From NCBI RefSeq assembly GCF_003046475.1, contig NZ_PZZZ01000005.1:310001-374000 (forward strand): a stretch of 64,000 bases of DNA. The letters run 5' to 3'. Shown one piece after another: positions 16,047 to 25,653 of the stretch. Below the pieces are notes generated by a model. It was not told the origin of the DNA. It ran no database searches and worked only from the letters and a program-made list of their open reading frames with translations. The translations under genes were made by a program, and so were the position numbers. Each line of letters starts with the position of its first letter. Position 1 is the first letter of the stretch. This stretch comes from Mycoplana dimorpha (GTDB taxonomy: Bacteria; Pseudomonadota; Alphaproteobacteria; Rhizobiales; Rhizobiaceae).

Positions 16047-17243
16047 CTACTTCTGCTGCAGCACCTCGACGCCCGGCAGCGGCTTGCCTTCCATCCATTC
16101 GAGGAAGGCGCCGCCGGCGGTGGAGACGTAGGTGAAGTCGTCGGCGACGCCGGCATGGTTGAGGGCTGCGACCGTGTCGCCGCCGCCGGCAACCGAGATC
16201 AGCGCGCCTTCCTTCGTGCGGGCGGCGGCGTGCCTGGCCGCCGCGACGGTCGCGGCATCGAAGGGGGCGATCTCGAGGGCGCCGAGCGGACCGTTCCAGA
16301 CGAGCGTCTCGGCGCGCGAGATCCAGGCGTTGACCACCTCGACCGACTTAGGGCCGACGTCGAGCACCATGGCGTCGGCGGGGATCGCGTCGATCGCGAC
16401 GACCTCGTTGTCGGCACCCGCCTTGAACTCGCGGGCGACGACGCCGTCCTCGGGCAGGATGATGGCGCAGCCGGCAGTGGCCGCCTCGATCATGATCTGC
16501 TTGGCGGTGTCGGCGAGATCATGCTCGCAGAGCGACTTGCCGACGTTGGTGCCGCGGGCGGCGAGGAAGGTGTTGGCCATGCCGCCGCCGATGACGAGCG
16601 CGTCGACCTTCTTCACGAGATTCATCAACAGGTCGATCTTGGTGGAGACCTTGGCGCCGCCGACGATGGCGACGACCGGGCGCTTCGGATTGCCGAGGCC
16701 CTTTTCCAGCGCCTCGAGCTCGGCCTGCATGGTGCGGCCGGCATAGGCGGGAAGCAGGCGGGCGAGGCCTTCGGTGGAGGCATGGGCGCGATGGGCGGCG
16801 GAGAAGGCGTCGTTGACGTAGATGTCGCCGTTTGCGGCCAGCGCCTTCGTAAAGTCAGGATCGTTCTTTTCCTCGCCGGCGTGGAAGCGGGTGTTCTCCA
16901 GCAGCAGGATATCGCCGTCCTTCATCGCGTCGATGGCGGCCCTGGCCTGGTCGCCGATGCAGTCCTGGGCGATGGCGACCGGCTTGCCGAGTACGTCCTT
17001 TACGGCCGAGACGATCTGCAACAGCGACTGATCGGCGACCGGCTGGCCCTTCGGCCGGCCGAAATGGGCAAGCAGGATGACCTTTGCGCCCTTGTTCGAC
17101 AGTTCCAGAATGGTAGGCGCGACGCGCTCGATGCGGGTCGCGTCGGTGACCTTGCCGTCCTTGACGGGAACGTTGAGGTCGACGCGGACGAGAACGCGCT
17201 TCCCGGCGATGTCGGTGAGGTCGTCTAGGGTCTTGAAGGTCAT
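16047..17243 (-). CDS. pgk: Phosphoglycerate kinase
   Basis: This is a 398-residue cytoplasmic kinase transferring phosphate between 1,3-bisphosphoglycerate and ADP. The N-terminal signature [15 protein letters not shown] (16-30) is present, with the substrate-binding HFGRPKG and the ATP-domain motifs [16 protein letters not shown] and [10 protein letters not shown]. Length is standard. GAGGAGC lies eight bases before the ATG. In the cluster order tkt-gap-pgk-fba it is separated from gap by 372 bases containing another palindromic repeat. Confidence 0.96.
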   Translation of the reverse strand: MTFKTLDDLTDIAGKRVLVRVDLNVPVKDGKVTDATRIERVAPTILELSNKGAKVILLAHFGRPKGQPVADQSLLQIVSAVKDVLGKPVAIAQDCIGDQARAAIDAMKDGDILLLENTRFHAGEEKNDPDFTKALAANGDIYVNDAFSAAHRAHASTEGLARLLPAYAGRTMQAELEALEKGLGNPKRPVVAIVGGAKVSTKIDLLMNLVKKVDALVIGGGMANTFLAARGTNVGKSLCEHDLADTAKQIMIEAATAGCAIILPEDGVVAREFKAGADNEVVAIDAIPADAMVLDVGPKSVEVVNAWISRAETLVWNGPLGALEIAPFDAATVAAARHAAARTKEGALISVAGGGDTVAALNHAGVADDFTYVSTAGGAFLEWMEGKPLPGVEVLQQK

Positions 17244-17327
17244 GGCACCGCTCCTCGAATTCTGGGCCTGCAGCGCGGGCGTTCGGGGAACGCATAAATC
17301 TGCGCTGAAGATATGAAAATTGGAAAT

Positions 17328-17357
17328 CCGCCTTCAAGCGGGAAGGCGGTTTTTTTG
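17328..17357 (+). terminator. Plus-strand intrinsic terminator with no upstream gene on that strand
   Basis: The stem CCGCCTT / AAGGCGG is followed by eight T (17350-17357) on the plus strand, although all flanking genes are on the minus strand. On the minus strand the following tract (ATTTCCAATTTTC) is a much weaker terminator. It may end an unrecognised plus-strand transcript or act on gap transcripts in the weak direction. Confidence 0.55.
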
Positions 17358-17419
17358 GAAAGACATGCGCCCGGACGTTCTATCCGGGAGCAGATCGCAA
17401 GCCGGCTGTCCCAACCTGC

Positions 17420-17524
17420 CGTCATCGCTTGAGCCGGGATCCAGCCGCACCGCGTCTGCGGCGCGAAAGACACTTTTGCGCGCAAGGACTTGCGCGCTGG
17501 ATGCCGGATCAAGTCCGGCATGAC
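17420..17524 (-). repeat. Palindromic composite repeat, single inverted copy
   Basis: One copy of the element described at 15486-16026, in opposite orientation and diverged at one end (GTCATCGCTTGAGCCGGGAT). The other end retains ATGCCGGATCAAGTCCGGCA and TGACGG. It fills the space between gap and pgk. Confidence 0.8.
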
Positions 17525-17577
17525 GGATGCAGACGTGGCGCCCGTCGGGCCAGCCATCCCGCACCTTGCCGGCAGTC

Positions 17578-17603
17578 GCACCCGGGCATCGCTGCCCGGG
17601 TGC
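17578..17603. terminator. Hairpin after gap
   Basis: A perfect 11-base stem (GCACCCGGGCA / TGCCCGGGTGC) lies 13 bases beyond the gap stop. There is no T-run on either strand, so it is a 3'-end hairpin rather than a clear intrinsic terminator. Confidence 0.4.
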
Positions 17604-17615
17604 GTCGTGCCTTGC

Positions 17616-18617
17616 TCAGATCAGCTTGCCGAGCGCGACGGCGGTGTCGGACATGCGGTTGGAGAAGCCCCACTCGTTGTCGTACCAGGAGAGGACGCGG
17701 ACGAGGTTGCCCTCGAGAACCTTCGTCTGGTCGGCGGCGAAGCTCGACGAATGGCTATCGTGGTTGAAGTCGATCGAAACCAGCGGGCCGGTGACGTAGT
17801 CGAGGATGCCCTTCAGTTCGCCTTCGGCGGCGGCCTTGATGGCGGCGTTGACTTCCTCGGCGGTGACGTTGCGCTTCGGCACGAACTTCAGATCGACGAC
17901 CGAGACGTTCGGGGTCGGCACGCGGATCGACGAACCGTCGAGCTTGCCCTTCAGCTGCGGCAGCACGAGGCCGACGGCCTTGGCGGCACCCGTCGAGGTC
18001 GGGATCATCGACAGCGCCGCGGCGCGGGCGCGGTAGAGATCCTTGTGCATGGTGTCGAGCGTCGGCTGGTCGCCGGTGTAGGCGTGAACCGTCGTCATGT
18101 AGCCCTTCTCGATGCCGAAGGCCTTGTCGAGAACGTAGGCGACCGGCGCCAGGCAGTTCGTCGTGCAGGAGGCGTTCGAGATGACGAGGTCGTCCTTGGT
18201 CAGCGTGTTGTGGTTGACGCCGTAGACGATGGTCTTGTCGGCGTTGTCGCAGGGGGCCGAGACGATGACCCGCTTGGAGCCGTTGGCGAGGTGGGCCGCG
18301 GCCTTTTCCTTGGTGGTGAAGAGACCGGTGCACTCCAGCGCGATATCGACGTCGCCCCAGGGCAGTTCCTTCGGATCGCGGATGGCGGTGACGCGGATCG
18401 GGCCGCGGCCGACATTGATGGTGTCGCCTTCGACGGTGACGGTGTGCGGGAAGCGGCCGTGGACCGAATCGTAGCGCAGCAGGTGGGCGTTGGTCTCGAC
18501 CGGGCCGAGGTCGTTCACCGCGACGACTTCGATGTCGGTGCGGCCGGATTCGACGATGGCGCGGAGCACGTTGCGGCCGATGCGGCCGAAACCGTTGATG
18601 GCGACTTTTACGGTCAT
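17616..18617 (-). CDS. gap: Glyceraldehyde-3-phosphate dehydrogenase, type I
   Basis: This is a 333-residue NAD(P)-dependent enzyme oxidising glyceraldehyde-3-phosphate to 1,3-bisphosphoglycerate. It has the N-terminal Rossmann motif [14 protein letters not shown] (7-20), the active-site [10 protein letters not shown] with Cys151, and the phosphate-site STGAAKAVG. Start at 18617 is preceded by GGGAGAG. Upstream is tkt, which ends in its own terminator, so gap has a promoter in the short space after it or depends on read-through. It is followed by pgk and fba. Confidence 0.96.
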   Translation of the reverse strand: MTVKVAINGFGRIGRNVLRAIVESGRTDIEVVAVNDLGPVETNAHLLRYDSVHGRFPHTVTVEGDTINVGRGPIRVTAIRDPKELPWGDVDIALECTGLFTTKEKAAAHLANGSKRVIVSAPCDNADKTIVYGVNHNTLTKDDLVISNASCTTNCLAPVAYVLDKAFGIEKGYMTTVHAYTGDQPTLDTMHKDLYRARAAALSMIPTSTGAAKAVGLVLPQLKGKLDGSSIRVPTPNVSVVDLKFVPKRNVTAEEVNAAIKAAAEGELKGILDYVTGPLVSIDFNHDSHSSSFAADQTKVLEGNLVRVLSWYDNEWGFSNRMSDTAVALGKLI

Positions 18618-18649
18618 ATCAGGTCTCTCCCTGTCAAATGTGGGTATGC

Positions 18650-18683
18650 AAAAAGGCCGGCGCGCCGGTCAGGCGCGCCGGCC
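18650..18683 (-). terminator. Intrinsic terminator of tkt
   Basis: A 12-base perfect stem (GGCCGGCGCGCC / GGCGCGCCGGCC) with a five-base loop is followed on the minus strand by five T. It lies six bases after the tkt stop codon, and only 33 bases before the gap start codon, so it likely attenuates tkt-gap read-through. Confidence 0.85.
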
Positions 18684-18688
18684 GAAGA

Positions 18689-20671
18689 TCAGGCCAGCCT
18701 GGATTCCGCGGCGGCGACCACCGCTTCCGGCGTGATGCCGAAATGTTTGTAGAGTTCCTTGTAGGGGCCGGAGGCGCCGAAGGAATGCATGCCGACGAAG
18801 AGGCCGTCGGAGCCGATGATGTGGTCCCAGCCCTGGCGGATTCCGGCCTCGACGGCGATCTTGACCGGCGAATTGCCGATGATCGCCTTCTGGTACTCTT
18901 CCGGCTGCTCGTAGAACAGCTCGAAGCAGGGCACCGAGACGACGCGGGTGGCGACCCCCTTGGCCGTCAGCGCCTCGCAGGCCTTCACCGCGATCTCGAC
19001 CTCGGAGCCGGTGGCGAAGATCGTCACCTTGGCATCGGCGGCGGAGATCAGGTCGTAGGCGCCCTTGGCGCAGAGGTTCTGTTCCTCGAACTCGGTGCGA
19101 ACCGCCATCAGGTTCTGGCGGGTCAGCGCCAGGCCGGAGGGCCGGTGCTTGTTTTGAAGCGCCAGCTGCCAGCACTCGGCCGTCTCGGTGGCGTCGGCCG
19201 GGCGGAACATCAAGAGATTCGGAATGGCGCGAAGCGCCGCCATGTGCTCGACCGGCTGGTGCGTCGGGCCGTCCTCGCCGAGGCCGATCGAGTCATGGGT
19301 CAGCACGTGGATGACGCGGATGCCCATCAGCGCGGCAAGGCGGATCGCCGGACGGCAGTAGTCCGAGAAGATCAGGAAGCCGCCGGAATAGGGGATCAGG
19401 CCGCCATGCAGCGCCATGCCGTTCATCGCCGCCGCCATGCCGTGCTCGCGCACGCCATAGTGGATGTAGCGGCCGGAGAAGTCGTCCGGCGTGATCGAGG
19501 CGGTCTGGCTGGTCTTGGTGTTGTTGGAGCCGGTCAGGTCGGCCGAGCCGCCGATCGTCTCCTTCAGCACGCCGTTGATGACCTCGAGCGCATCCTCGGA
19601 GGCCTTGCGGGTCGCGGGCGAGGGCTTCGTCTCGGCGAGCTTCTTCTTGTATTCGACGATGGCCGAACCGAGGCTGCCCTCGAGTTCGCCGGCGAAGCGG
19701 CGGATGAACTGCACGCGCTTCTCGGCGTCGGCCTTCTCCAGGCGTTCCTGCCATTCCTTGTGCGCCTTGGTGGAGCGCAGGCCGGCGAGGCGCCAGGCGT
19801 CGAGCACGTCGGAGGGAACGACGAACGGCTCGGATTCCCAGCCGAGCGCCTTGCGGGTGGCGGCGATCTCGTCGGCGCCAAGCGGCGAGCCGTGGACCTT
19901 GTGGGTGCCGGCCTTGTTCGGCGCGCCGAAGCCGATCGTCGTCTTGCAGGCGATCATGGTCGGCTTGTCGGACTTCTGCGCCTTTTCGATGGCGGCGGCG
20001 ATGGCGTCCGGGTCGTGGCCGTCGACGGCGATCGTGTTCCATTGGCAGGCGCGGAAGCGGGCGTGCTGGTCGGTCGAGTCGGCGATCGAGATCGGGCCGT
20101 CGATCGAGATGTTGTTGTCGTCCCAGAAGACGATCAGCTTGTTGAGCTTCAGGTGGCCGGCGAGCGCGATCGCCTCCTGGCTGATGCCCTCCATCAGGCA
20201 GCCGTCGCCGGACAGCACGTAGGTGTAGTGCTCCATCAGCTCCGGACCGAACTCGTCGCGCAGCTTGCGCTCGGCGATCGCCATGCCGACCGCGTTGGCG
20301 ATGCCCTGGCCGAGCGGGCCGGTGGTGGTCTCGATGCCGGCGGCGTGGCCGTATTCCGGGTGGCCGGCGGTGCGGGCGCCGAGCTGGCGGAAGTTCTTGA
20401 TCTCGTCGATCGTGATGTCCTCGTAGCCGGTCAGGTAGAGGAGCGAATAGAGCAGCATCGAGCCATGGCCGGCCGACAGCACGAAGCGGTCGCGGTTCGG
20501 CCACGACGGCGCCTTCGGATCGAAGGTCATGAAGCGGGTGAAGAGCACCGTTGCGATGTCCGCGGCGCCCATCGGCAGGCCGGGATGGCCGGAGTTTGCC
20601 TTCTCCACGGCATCCATGGAAAGAAAGCGAATAGCATTCGCCATCCGGTCGTGTTTTTCGCGAGAGATCAT
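18689..20671 (-). CDS. tkt: Transketolase
   Basis: This is a 660-residue thiamine-diphosphate enzyme of the pentose phosphate pathway that transfers two-carbon ketol units between sugar phosphates. It starts [20 protein letters not shown] and shows [17 protein letters not shown] (21-37). It also has the ThDP-binding [13 protein letters not shown], followed by [10 protein letters not shown], and later the transketolase [15 protein letters not shown] motif. Length is standard. GGAAC lies upstream of the ATG. It heads the minus-strand carbon cluster (tkt, gap, pgk, fba). Confidence 0.96.
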   Translation of the reverse strand: MISREKHDRMANAIRFLSMDAVEKANSGHPGLPMGAADIATVLFTRFMTFDPKAPSWPNRDRFVLSAGHGSMLLYSLLYLTGYEDITIDEIKNFRQLGARTAGHPEYGHAAGIETTTGPLGQGIANAVGMAIAERKLRDEFGPELMEHYTYVLSGDGCLMEGISQEAIALAGHLKLNKLIVFWDDNNISIDGPISIADSTDQHARFRACQWNTIAVDGHDPDAIAAAIEKAQKSDKPTMIACKTTIGFGAPNKAGTHKVHGSPLGADEIAATRKALGWESEPFVVPSDVLDAWRLAGLRSTKAHKEWQERLEKADAEKRVQFIRRFAGELEGSLGSAIVEYKKKLAETKPSPATRKASEDALEVINGVLKETIGGSADLTGSNNTKTSQTASITPDDFSGRYIHYGVREHGMAAAMNGMALHGGLIPYSGGFLIFSDYCRPAIRLAALMGIRVIHVLTHDSIGLGEDGPTHQPVEHMAALRAIPNLLMFRPADATETAECWQLALQNKHRPSGLALTRQNLMAVRTEFEEQNLCAKGAYDLISAADAKVTIFATGSEVEIAVKACEALTAKGVATRVVSVPCFELFYEQPEEYQKAIIGNSPVKIAVEAGIRQGWDHIIGSDGLFVGMHSFGASGPYKELYKHFGITPEAVVAAAESRLA

Positions 20672-20902
20672 GACTGTTCCAAATCAATCGGGGTGTCGGG
20701 GCCGATGCCATCCGGTCACCGGTCGGGGAGCGGCTGACACATAGCAGGTGCGCCGCCGGAGTCAACGAATTGGGCGGTTTTAGCCGCCATGCGCGGCGAT
20801 TCGCCGGCCTGCCTGCGGCTCTGCAATTCCGGCGCGGGAGGCGTTCTGTTGCGGTGCAGCAATACCATCCACAGCGCAGCGCCGGGCGACGCGGCGCCGC
20901 GG

Positions 20903-20930
20903 TTGACGCTGGCGGCCGCTGTTGAATACT
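20903..20930 (+). promoter_or_regulatory. Possible sigma-70-type promoter for DUF4164-zapA
   Basis: TTGACG at 20903-20908 and AATACT at 20925-20930 are separated by 16 bases. They lie 70 bases upstream of the DUF4164 start in an otherwise gene-free 327-base spacer between tkt and DUF4164. The -10 match is partial. Confidence 0.35.
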
Positions 20931-20998
20931 GTCAAGCCCTTGAAACAGACGGCGGACACGGCGATTCGCCCGTGGGCCGGGATGCCGGTGAAGGCGCG

Positions 20999-21271
20999 AT
21001 GGCGGCAGGAGAAACAGTCAGGACGGCGATCGAGGAGTTGCGCAAGGCGCTGACGAGCCTCGACAACGCGCTCGAGACGCGCTTCGAGCGCGAGCGCGCC
21101 CATGTCGAGATCGAGAGCGAGGTCCGCCGCGTCAACACCGACCGCTCGCGCCTGGCGCAGGAGCTGGACCAGTCGGAGTTCCGGGCGAACCGGCTCGAAG
21201 AGGTCAACCGCGAGGTATCCCGCCGGCTGGTGACCGCGATGGAGACGATCAGGGCGGTGCTCGACCGCTGA
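20999..21271 (+). CDS. DUF4164 family coiled-coil protein
   Basis: This is a 90-residue, highly charged helical protein, almost entirely coiled-coil (for example residues 35-65, RAHVEIESEVRRVNTDRSRL). It belongs to the DUF4164 family of alphaproteobacteria, which is regularly placed just before zapA. No catalytic motif or signal peptide. The start at 20999 is chosen because GTGAAGG precedes it; the frame is open further upstream without a better start. The constant linkage to zapA suggests a part in division, but that is inference. Confidence 0.75.
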   Translation: MAAGETVRTAIEELRKALTSLDNALETRFERERAHVEIESEVRRVNTDRSRLAQELDQSEFRANRLEEVNREVSRRLVTAMETIRAVLDR

Positions 21272-21322
21272 CGGCCGGCATCCTGATCGGGTTTTGCCCC
21301 CTAACGAGAGCGGGAACATTCG

Positions 21323-21694
21323 ATGGCGCAAGTAACGGTGATGATCGACGGCAAGGCCTATCGGATGGCCTGCGAGGAGGGGCAGGAGCAGCACCTGACC
21401 GACCTGGCCTCCGGGCTGGACCGCTATGTCGGCCATCTGCGGAGCCAGTTCGGCGAGATCGGCGACCTGCGGCTGACCGTGATGGCCGGCATCATGGTGA
21501 TGGATGAGCTCAGCGAGATGACCCGGCGGCTGAAGGCGCTGGAGCAGGAGACCGCGGAGCTGCGCCGGGCCAGGGACAACGCCGCCGCCGACGCCTCGCG
21601 CGACGAGGCGGAGATCGCCCAGGCGATCACCGAGCTGGCGGGCCAGATCCAGGGCATGACGGCGAAGCTGACGGGCCGGCCGGCCGCCAACTGA
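21323..21694 (+). CDS. zapA: Cell division protein ZapA
   Basis: This is a 123-residue ZapA homologue, which binds and bundles FtsZ at the division ring. The N-terminal globular part (MAQVTVMIDGKAYRMACEEG) and the conserved segment LASGLDRYVGHLR are followed by a long C-terminal helix for tetramer formation. It lies 51 bases after DUF4164 on the same strand and ahead of the 6S RNA gene, the usual arrangement in this group. Confidence 0.88.
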   Translation: MAQVTVMIDGKAYRMACEEGQEQHLTDLASGLDRYVGHLRSQFGEIGDLRLTVMAGIMVMDELSEMTRRLKALEQETAELRRARDNAAADASRDEAEIAQAITELAGQIQGMTAKLTGRPAAN

Positions 21695-21951
21695 GACAGG
21701 CAGGTAAGCGGACGCGTTGCCGCGAGGCGCGAGGCGCCGAGCGCGCGACGGGGCGAGACGACCGGCGACCATCCTGGCTTCATGGCGGCCCGCGCGGCCG
21801 CGCTTTCGCACGCGCAGCCGAGCCTGCACGAGTGCGCGGCCTCGGGTGCCGGAACGGTTTCGGCGATGCGGCCGCCGCGCGAGCCGGCCGCGGCAATCCG
21901 TTCCGGCGTCGAATTGGGGGCTGGCGGAGACGGCCGTTTCAGCCTATATCT

Positions 21952-22099
21952 TCGATGCGGTCTGCGCTTCCCGACAGGACACAACAATCCCCGGGGCCAT
22001 ACACGATCTCAAGGGAGCTGTCCCTGACCGGGCCCGTGGGCCTGGATATACGGCGCCCACCTACTTTGTAGGCACCCGGGATCGTACTCGCGCCATCGG
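21952..22099 (+). ncRNA. ssrS: 6S RNA
   Basis: This is a non-coding RNA of about 150 bases that mimics an open promoter and binds sigma-70 RNA polymerase. Support is positional (directly downstream of zapA, its standard site) and structural. A closing stem CGATG / CATCG (21953-21957 with 22094-22098) and GC-rich arms surround a long imperfect hairpin. The arms include GGGAGCTGTCCCT, GGGCCCGTGGGCC and CCTACTTTGTAGG, and the sequence returns through CACCCGGGATCG. A TATATC -10-like element sits at 21945-21950. Exact ends are estimated. Confidence 0.75.
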
Positions 22100-22284
22100 T
22101 CGTCGCGGATCGCACTTATTTTATATCGTTTCCTCGATTTTCGGCTCGGGTCGAAACTCCCCTTCACTGGTTCGGAACGCGCATGGCGGCATTGCCGGCC
22201 AGGCCCGACGGCCGCCACCCGAAGCGCAGCTTTCGGGTCATTGAGCAGTTCGCACCGGAATTCCACCTCAACCGGAGCCTCGCC

Positions 22285-22929
22285 GTGAAGCGCAAGATTT
22301 ACCTTCCCAGTCCCGGTCCCGCCGCGTGGCAGCAATTTCTTGCTGAGCCGGAGAAGCAATGGCGGCTTGGATATTCAGCTCGAACACTGGCTCATTGCTG
22401 GGAAGACAGCGACGGCTTACCCCCGGAAATAGCCGCGCTGTTGATTGCTGTTCCCGAACACAAGGTTCCTCTCCCAGGAGGGAGCCGAGACAGTCAAAAC
22501 GATGTCTTTGCCCTGGTGAGGTTCGACGGGCTGACGTGTGCATCGACGATCGAGGGCAAGGTGGGCGAGCCGTTCGGACCAACTGTCGGAGAGTGGTTCA
22601 AGTCGCCCTCCGAAGGCAAGGTTACCAGGATGCGGCACATCTGCGAACTGCTCGGCTTATCCGATGTGCCGCCTGCGGATATACGCTACCAACTGCTGCA
22701 TCGATCCGCTTCCGCTTTGATCGAAGCCAAACGTTTCAAGACCGATGAAGCAGCGATGATCGTTCATTCGTTTTCCCCGACGAACGCATGGTTCGATGAT
22801 TTCGTCTCTTTCGCTGACCTGTTCGGAGTGCGTCCAGAAATCGGAAAGCCTAACGAGATCGTTTTGCGCTCGGGCGTTAGGTTTAGGATTGGGTGGGCTC
22901 CCGGCAACCCGGCATACTTGTCGGTTTAG
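22285..22929 (+). CDS. DUF6946-like protein with a PD-(D/E)xK-like motif
   Basis: This is a 214-residue cytoplasmic protein resembling the DUF6946 group as I recall it; the assignment is from memory. Conserved-looking segments are EKQWRLGYSARTLAHCWE (23-40), IPEHKVPLPGGS-type AVPEHKVPLPGGSRDSQNDV (55-74) and YQLLHRSASALIEAKRF. Asp73 in QNDVFALVRF and Glu90-x-Lys92 in STIEGKVGEPFG resemble the PD-(D/E)xK nuclease core. The GTG start at 22285 has GGAG seven bases upstream; an ATG at 22183 is possible. It is A/T-richer than neighbours and sits where Rhizobiales usually have 5-FCL after 6S RNA. Function not established. Confidence 0.65.
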   Translation: MKRKIYLPSPGPAAWQQFLAEPEKQWRLGYSARTLAHCWEDSDGLPPEIAALLIAVPEHKVPLPGGSRDSQNDVFALVRFDGLTCASTIEGKVGEPFGPTVGEWFKSPSEGKVTRMRHICELLGLSDVPPADIRYQLLHRSASALIEAKRFKTDEAAMIVHSFSPTNAWFDDFVSFADLFGVRPEIGKPNEIVLRSGVRFRIGWAPGNPAYLSV

Positions 22930-22977
22930 GATACTCTGCACATTCCAGCCGGTCCGAGGGTGTCGTAGACCGGTCGT

Positions 22978-24468
22978 TCACCGTCCCACCGGAAACAGCG
23001 CCCGGTTGAGGGCGCCGGCGGCGCGGGGCGGGAGATTGGCCTTGGCCCAGGCGGCGATCAGGCGGCGTTCGCCGGCCGGGATGGCGGCGAAAAGCGCAAG
23101 GCTGATAGCATAGGCGAGCGCGCCGGCGGCGATGCCGAGCGCCATGCCGGCAAGGCCGGGCATCCAGCCGATGCAGGCGCGGGCGGCGGCGGCGCACAAC
23201 AGGGCGGCGAGCACCACCTTCATGAGCGCCACCGGGTCGGCGGCGGCACCGAGGCGCCTGCGGCAATACCACAGGTGATAAAGGCAACTGCCGGTCAGGG
23301 TGAACGCCTTGACCCAGGCGGCGCCGAGCGGGCCGGCCCACGGGACGACCGCGATGAGCAGCCCGATGCAGGCAACCCCTTCGAACAGCGACAGGCGCAG
23401 CACCGCGCCGCTGCGCTCGTGGGCCAGCATCAGGCGGTAGGGCACCGATACCATCGCCGGGGCGAAGGCGAAGGCCAGCAGGATTACCGAGAGGTCGACC
23501 GACGGGGCGAAGGCGTCGCCGAACAGCAGCGGAATGAGCACCGGCGCGATCGCCGCGCCTCCGAAGCAGATCGGCGCCAGCACCATGGCCAATCCGAGCA
23601 GACTGCGCCGGTAGGCGGCGGCGAGGGCGGCGTGGTCGCCGCGCTCGGCATGGCGGGAAAACAGCGGGACCAGCGGCGCCACCAGGAAATAGGACAGCTG
23701 GACGACCATGCCGGCCATCGTCGCGGCGATCGCATAATGGCCGACGGCGGTCAGCGTGAAGAACAGGCCTATGACGGCCAGCTCGACCCGCGAGCCGAGC
23801 AGCGCCGTCAGACCGCCGGAGAGCCAGGCGTTGCGGGCATAGGCGGTGATCGCCGGGGTCACTGCCTCGGCGCGATCCGATGCCGGGGCGAGATATTTCC
23901 GCAGCGCCAGCGCCTGCGGCAGGTGCCGTACGGCGTGCCCGAAGATCGCGCCCGCCGGCCCGAGAACGAGCGCCCCGAGGCCTACGAAGAAGGGCTGCAG
24001 CAGGCAGCCGAGCGCGGTGTTGAGGCTGCTTTCGCGAAAGTGCCCGAGCCCTTGTGCGGCGCCGAGCGACATCGTCGAATAGGCATAGGACAGGAAAAGC
24101 GCCGCAGTGCCGAGCCAGATCAGCCCGGTGTCGGCCCGGCCGGAAAATTCGAGCCAGCCGCCATAGGCGAGGATGGCCAGCGCAAGCAGGCTCGTGGTGA
24201 CGGCAAAGCGCCCCGACAGGGTGCGCACGAGCCCGCCGCATCCGCCCTCGCGGCCCTCTTCCTGTCCCACGAAGCGCAGGACCGCCTGCGGCATGCCGAA
24301 GTCGGACACCAGCGTCGCCACCGTCATGATCCACAGCGCATAGGCGACGGTGCCGGCCCCCTCGACGCCGAGCAGCCGTGCGACCAGCACGCTGCTGCCG
24401 AAGCCGGCGACCAGCGACAGGAGGCCGGCGGCGGTGTTGATCAGGGATGAGCCGAGCATGGATTTCAT
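22978..24468 (-). CDS. Polysaccharide flippase / oligosaccharide transporter (Wzx-like)
   Basis: This is a 496-residue inner-membrane protein with 12-14 hydrophobic helices of the MOP/Wzx-type superfamily, which flips lipid-linked oligosaccharides. The N-terminus SLINTAAGLLSLVAGFGSS and the following VARLLGVEGAGTVAYAL are typical. The middle shows repeated glycine-rich helices, and the end is basic. It is divergent from the TupA-like ATP-grasp and GumK-like glycosyltransferase genes, with which it forms a small surface-polysaccharide set. The substrate cannot be told. Confidence 0.8.
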   Translation of the reverse strand: MKSMLGSSLINTAAGLLSLVAGFGSSVLVARLLGVEGAGTVAYALWIMTVATLVSDFGMPQAVLRFVGQEEGREGGCGGLVRTLSGRFAVTTSLLALAILAYGGWLEFSGRADTGLIWLGTAALFLSYAYSTMSLGAAQGLGHFRESSLNTALGCLLQPFFVGLGALVLGPAGAIFGHAVRHLPQALALRKYLAPASDRAEAVTPAITAYARNAWLSGGLTALLGSRVELAVIGLFFTLTAVGHYAIAATMAGMVVQLSYFLVAPLVPLFSRHAERGDHAALAAAYRRSLLGLAMVLAPICFGGAAIAPVLIPLLFGDAFAPSVDLSVILLAFAFAPAMVSVPYRLMLAHERSGAVLRLSLFEGVACIGLLIAVVPWAGPLGAAWVKAFTLTGSCLYHLWYCRRRLGAAADPVALMKVVLAALLCAAAARACIGWMPGLAGMALGIAAGALAYAISLALFAAIPAGERRLIAAWAKANLPPRAAGALNRALFPVGR

Positions 24469-24623
24469 CGTTGGCCGACCGTCATTCGTTCCGCTGCGAC
24501 GCCCCGGCGGTGCGGCGAAGCGTATACCGCGCCACGGCGGCGGCGCGGAGCGGAGAGGACCCTAGACCGGCCGGCTTAAAAATCGGTGTCCGAGGCGGGC
24601 GGACCGGCGCCAGCGGTGCGATG

Positions 24624-24638
24624 CTAACCGGTATTTAA
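24624..24638. promoter_or_regulatory. Near-consensus CtrA-type box (CTAA-N7-TTAA)
   Basis: One base off the TTAA-N7-TTAA consensus. It lies 52 bases upstream of the ATP-grasp gene in the divergent spacer shared with the flippase gene. CtrA binding is possible but weakly supported. Confidence 0.35.
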
Positions 24639-24689
24639 CGGAACCGGGTTAGGGGAGCATACCCAAGGCGCGACAAGAGAGTGTAATCG

Positions 24690-25604
24690 ATGTCGGACAT
24701 TTCGCTGTCGCCGCGCGGTGAACGCCGGCTGACACAGAAGCTGCAGCGCCTGTTCTGGCGGCTGATCGCGGTGCTGCCGGACCGCCCCTACATCCGCTGG
24801 AAATACTTCTCGATGGCGGGCCGCTTTCCCGATCTCGAGCGACCGCGGCTGTTCAGCGAAAAGGTGCAGGCGCGCAAGCTCTATGACCGCAACCCGATCT
24901 ACCCACGTGTCGTCGACAAGCATGCCGCCAAGGCGCTGATCGCCGAGCGGGCGGGTGCGCAATACGTCATCCCGACCTACTGGGTCGGCCGCGACCTGCA
25001 GCAGGTCGACTGGTCGGCCGTTCCGCTGCCGGCGGTGGTCAAGCCCACCCATGCCTCCGGCTGCGGCGTCTTCCTGCGCGACCAGGGCGACATCGACCGG
25101 CTGCTCGCCGAGGATCCCGGCCCCGGCTGGCTGGCGCTGAAGCATCACCGCATCAATCGCGAATGGGCCTATGGCGCGTTCGAGCCGGTGATCATCGTCG
25201 AAAAGATGCTGGTCGAGAATGGCCAGGCACCGGACGATCATTGCTTCTTCGTGTTTTCCGGGCAGGTGTCGCACATCGAGATGCGGCTGCGGCGGAACGG
25301 CGTCGGCTACGAGTGCAACTTCACGCCGGACTGGCAGCGAATGGAGCACACCAGCGGCTACTACGATGCCTATCCCGGCGACGTGCCGCGGCCGGAAAGG
25401 CTCGACGAGATGCTTGAGGTGGTCAGGAAGATCGCCGGCGACAGCGATTTCATGCGCGTCGACCTCTATCTGGCGAACGGCCGCGTCCAAGTCGGCGAAC
25501 TGACGCTCTATCCGGGCGGCGGCTTCAAGGGCTGCGTGCCGGATGCGTATGACGAACGGCTCGGGATGCTGTGGAAACAGGAGCTGCCACACAGGCCGGG
25601 TTGA
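24690..25604 (+). CDS. TupA-like ATP-grasp enzyme
   Basis: This is a 304-residue protein of the TupA-like ATP-grasp group, linked in other bacteria to adding amino acids or peptides to surface polysaccharides. Visible marks are the entry motif VDKHAAKALIAERAG (74-88), the lysine strand AVVKPTHASGCGVF, FVFSGQVSHIEMRL, and the metal-binding end VDLYLANGRVQVGELTLYPG followed by GGF. The ATG at 24690 lacks a strong ribosome-binding site. The GumK-like gene follows after 49 bases, so the two are probably co-transcribed. Confidence 0.8.
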   Translation: MSDISLSPRGERRLTQKLQRLFWRLIAVLPDRPYIRWKYFSMAGRFPDLERPRLFSEKVQARKLYDRNPIYPRVVDKHAAKALIAERAGAQYVIPTYWVGRDLQQVDWSAVPLPAVVKPTHASGCGVFLRDQGDIDRLLAEDPGPGWLALKHHRINREWAYGAFEPVIIVEKMLVENGQAPDDHCFFVFSGQVSHIEMRLRRNGVGYECNFTPDWQRMEHTSGYYDAYPGDVPRPERLDEMLEVVRKIAGDSDFMRVDLYLANGRVQVGELTLYPGGGFKGCVPDAYDERLGMLWKQELPHRPG

Positions 25605-25653
25605 CCGGCGGGGCCGCGGCCCCGCGCGTGTCGCCACGGCGGACAGGAACACG

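Noticed and set aside
18638-20737. 699-codon plus-strand ORF opposite transketolase
   Set aside because: Antisense shadow caused by GC-biased codons; transketolase on the other strand is unambiguous.
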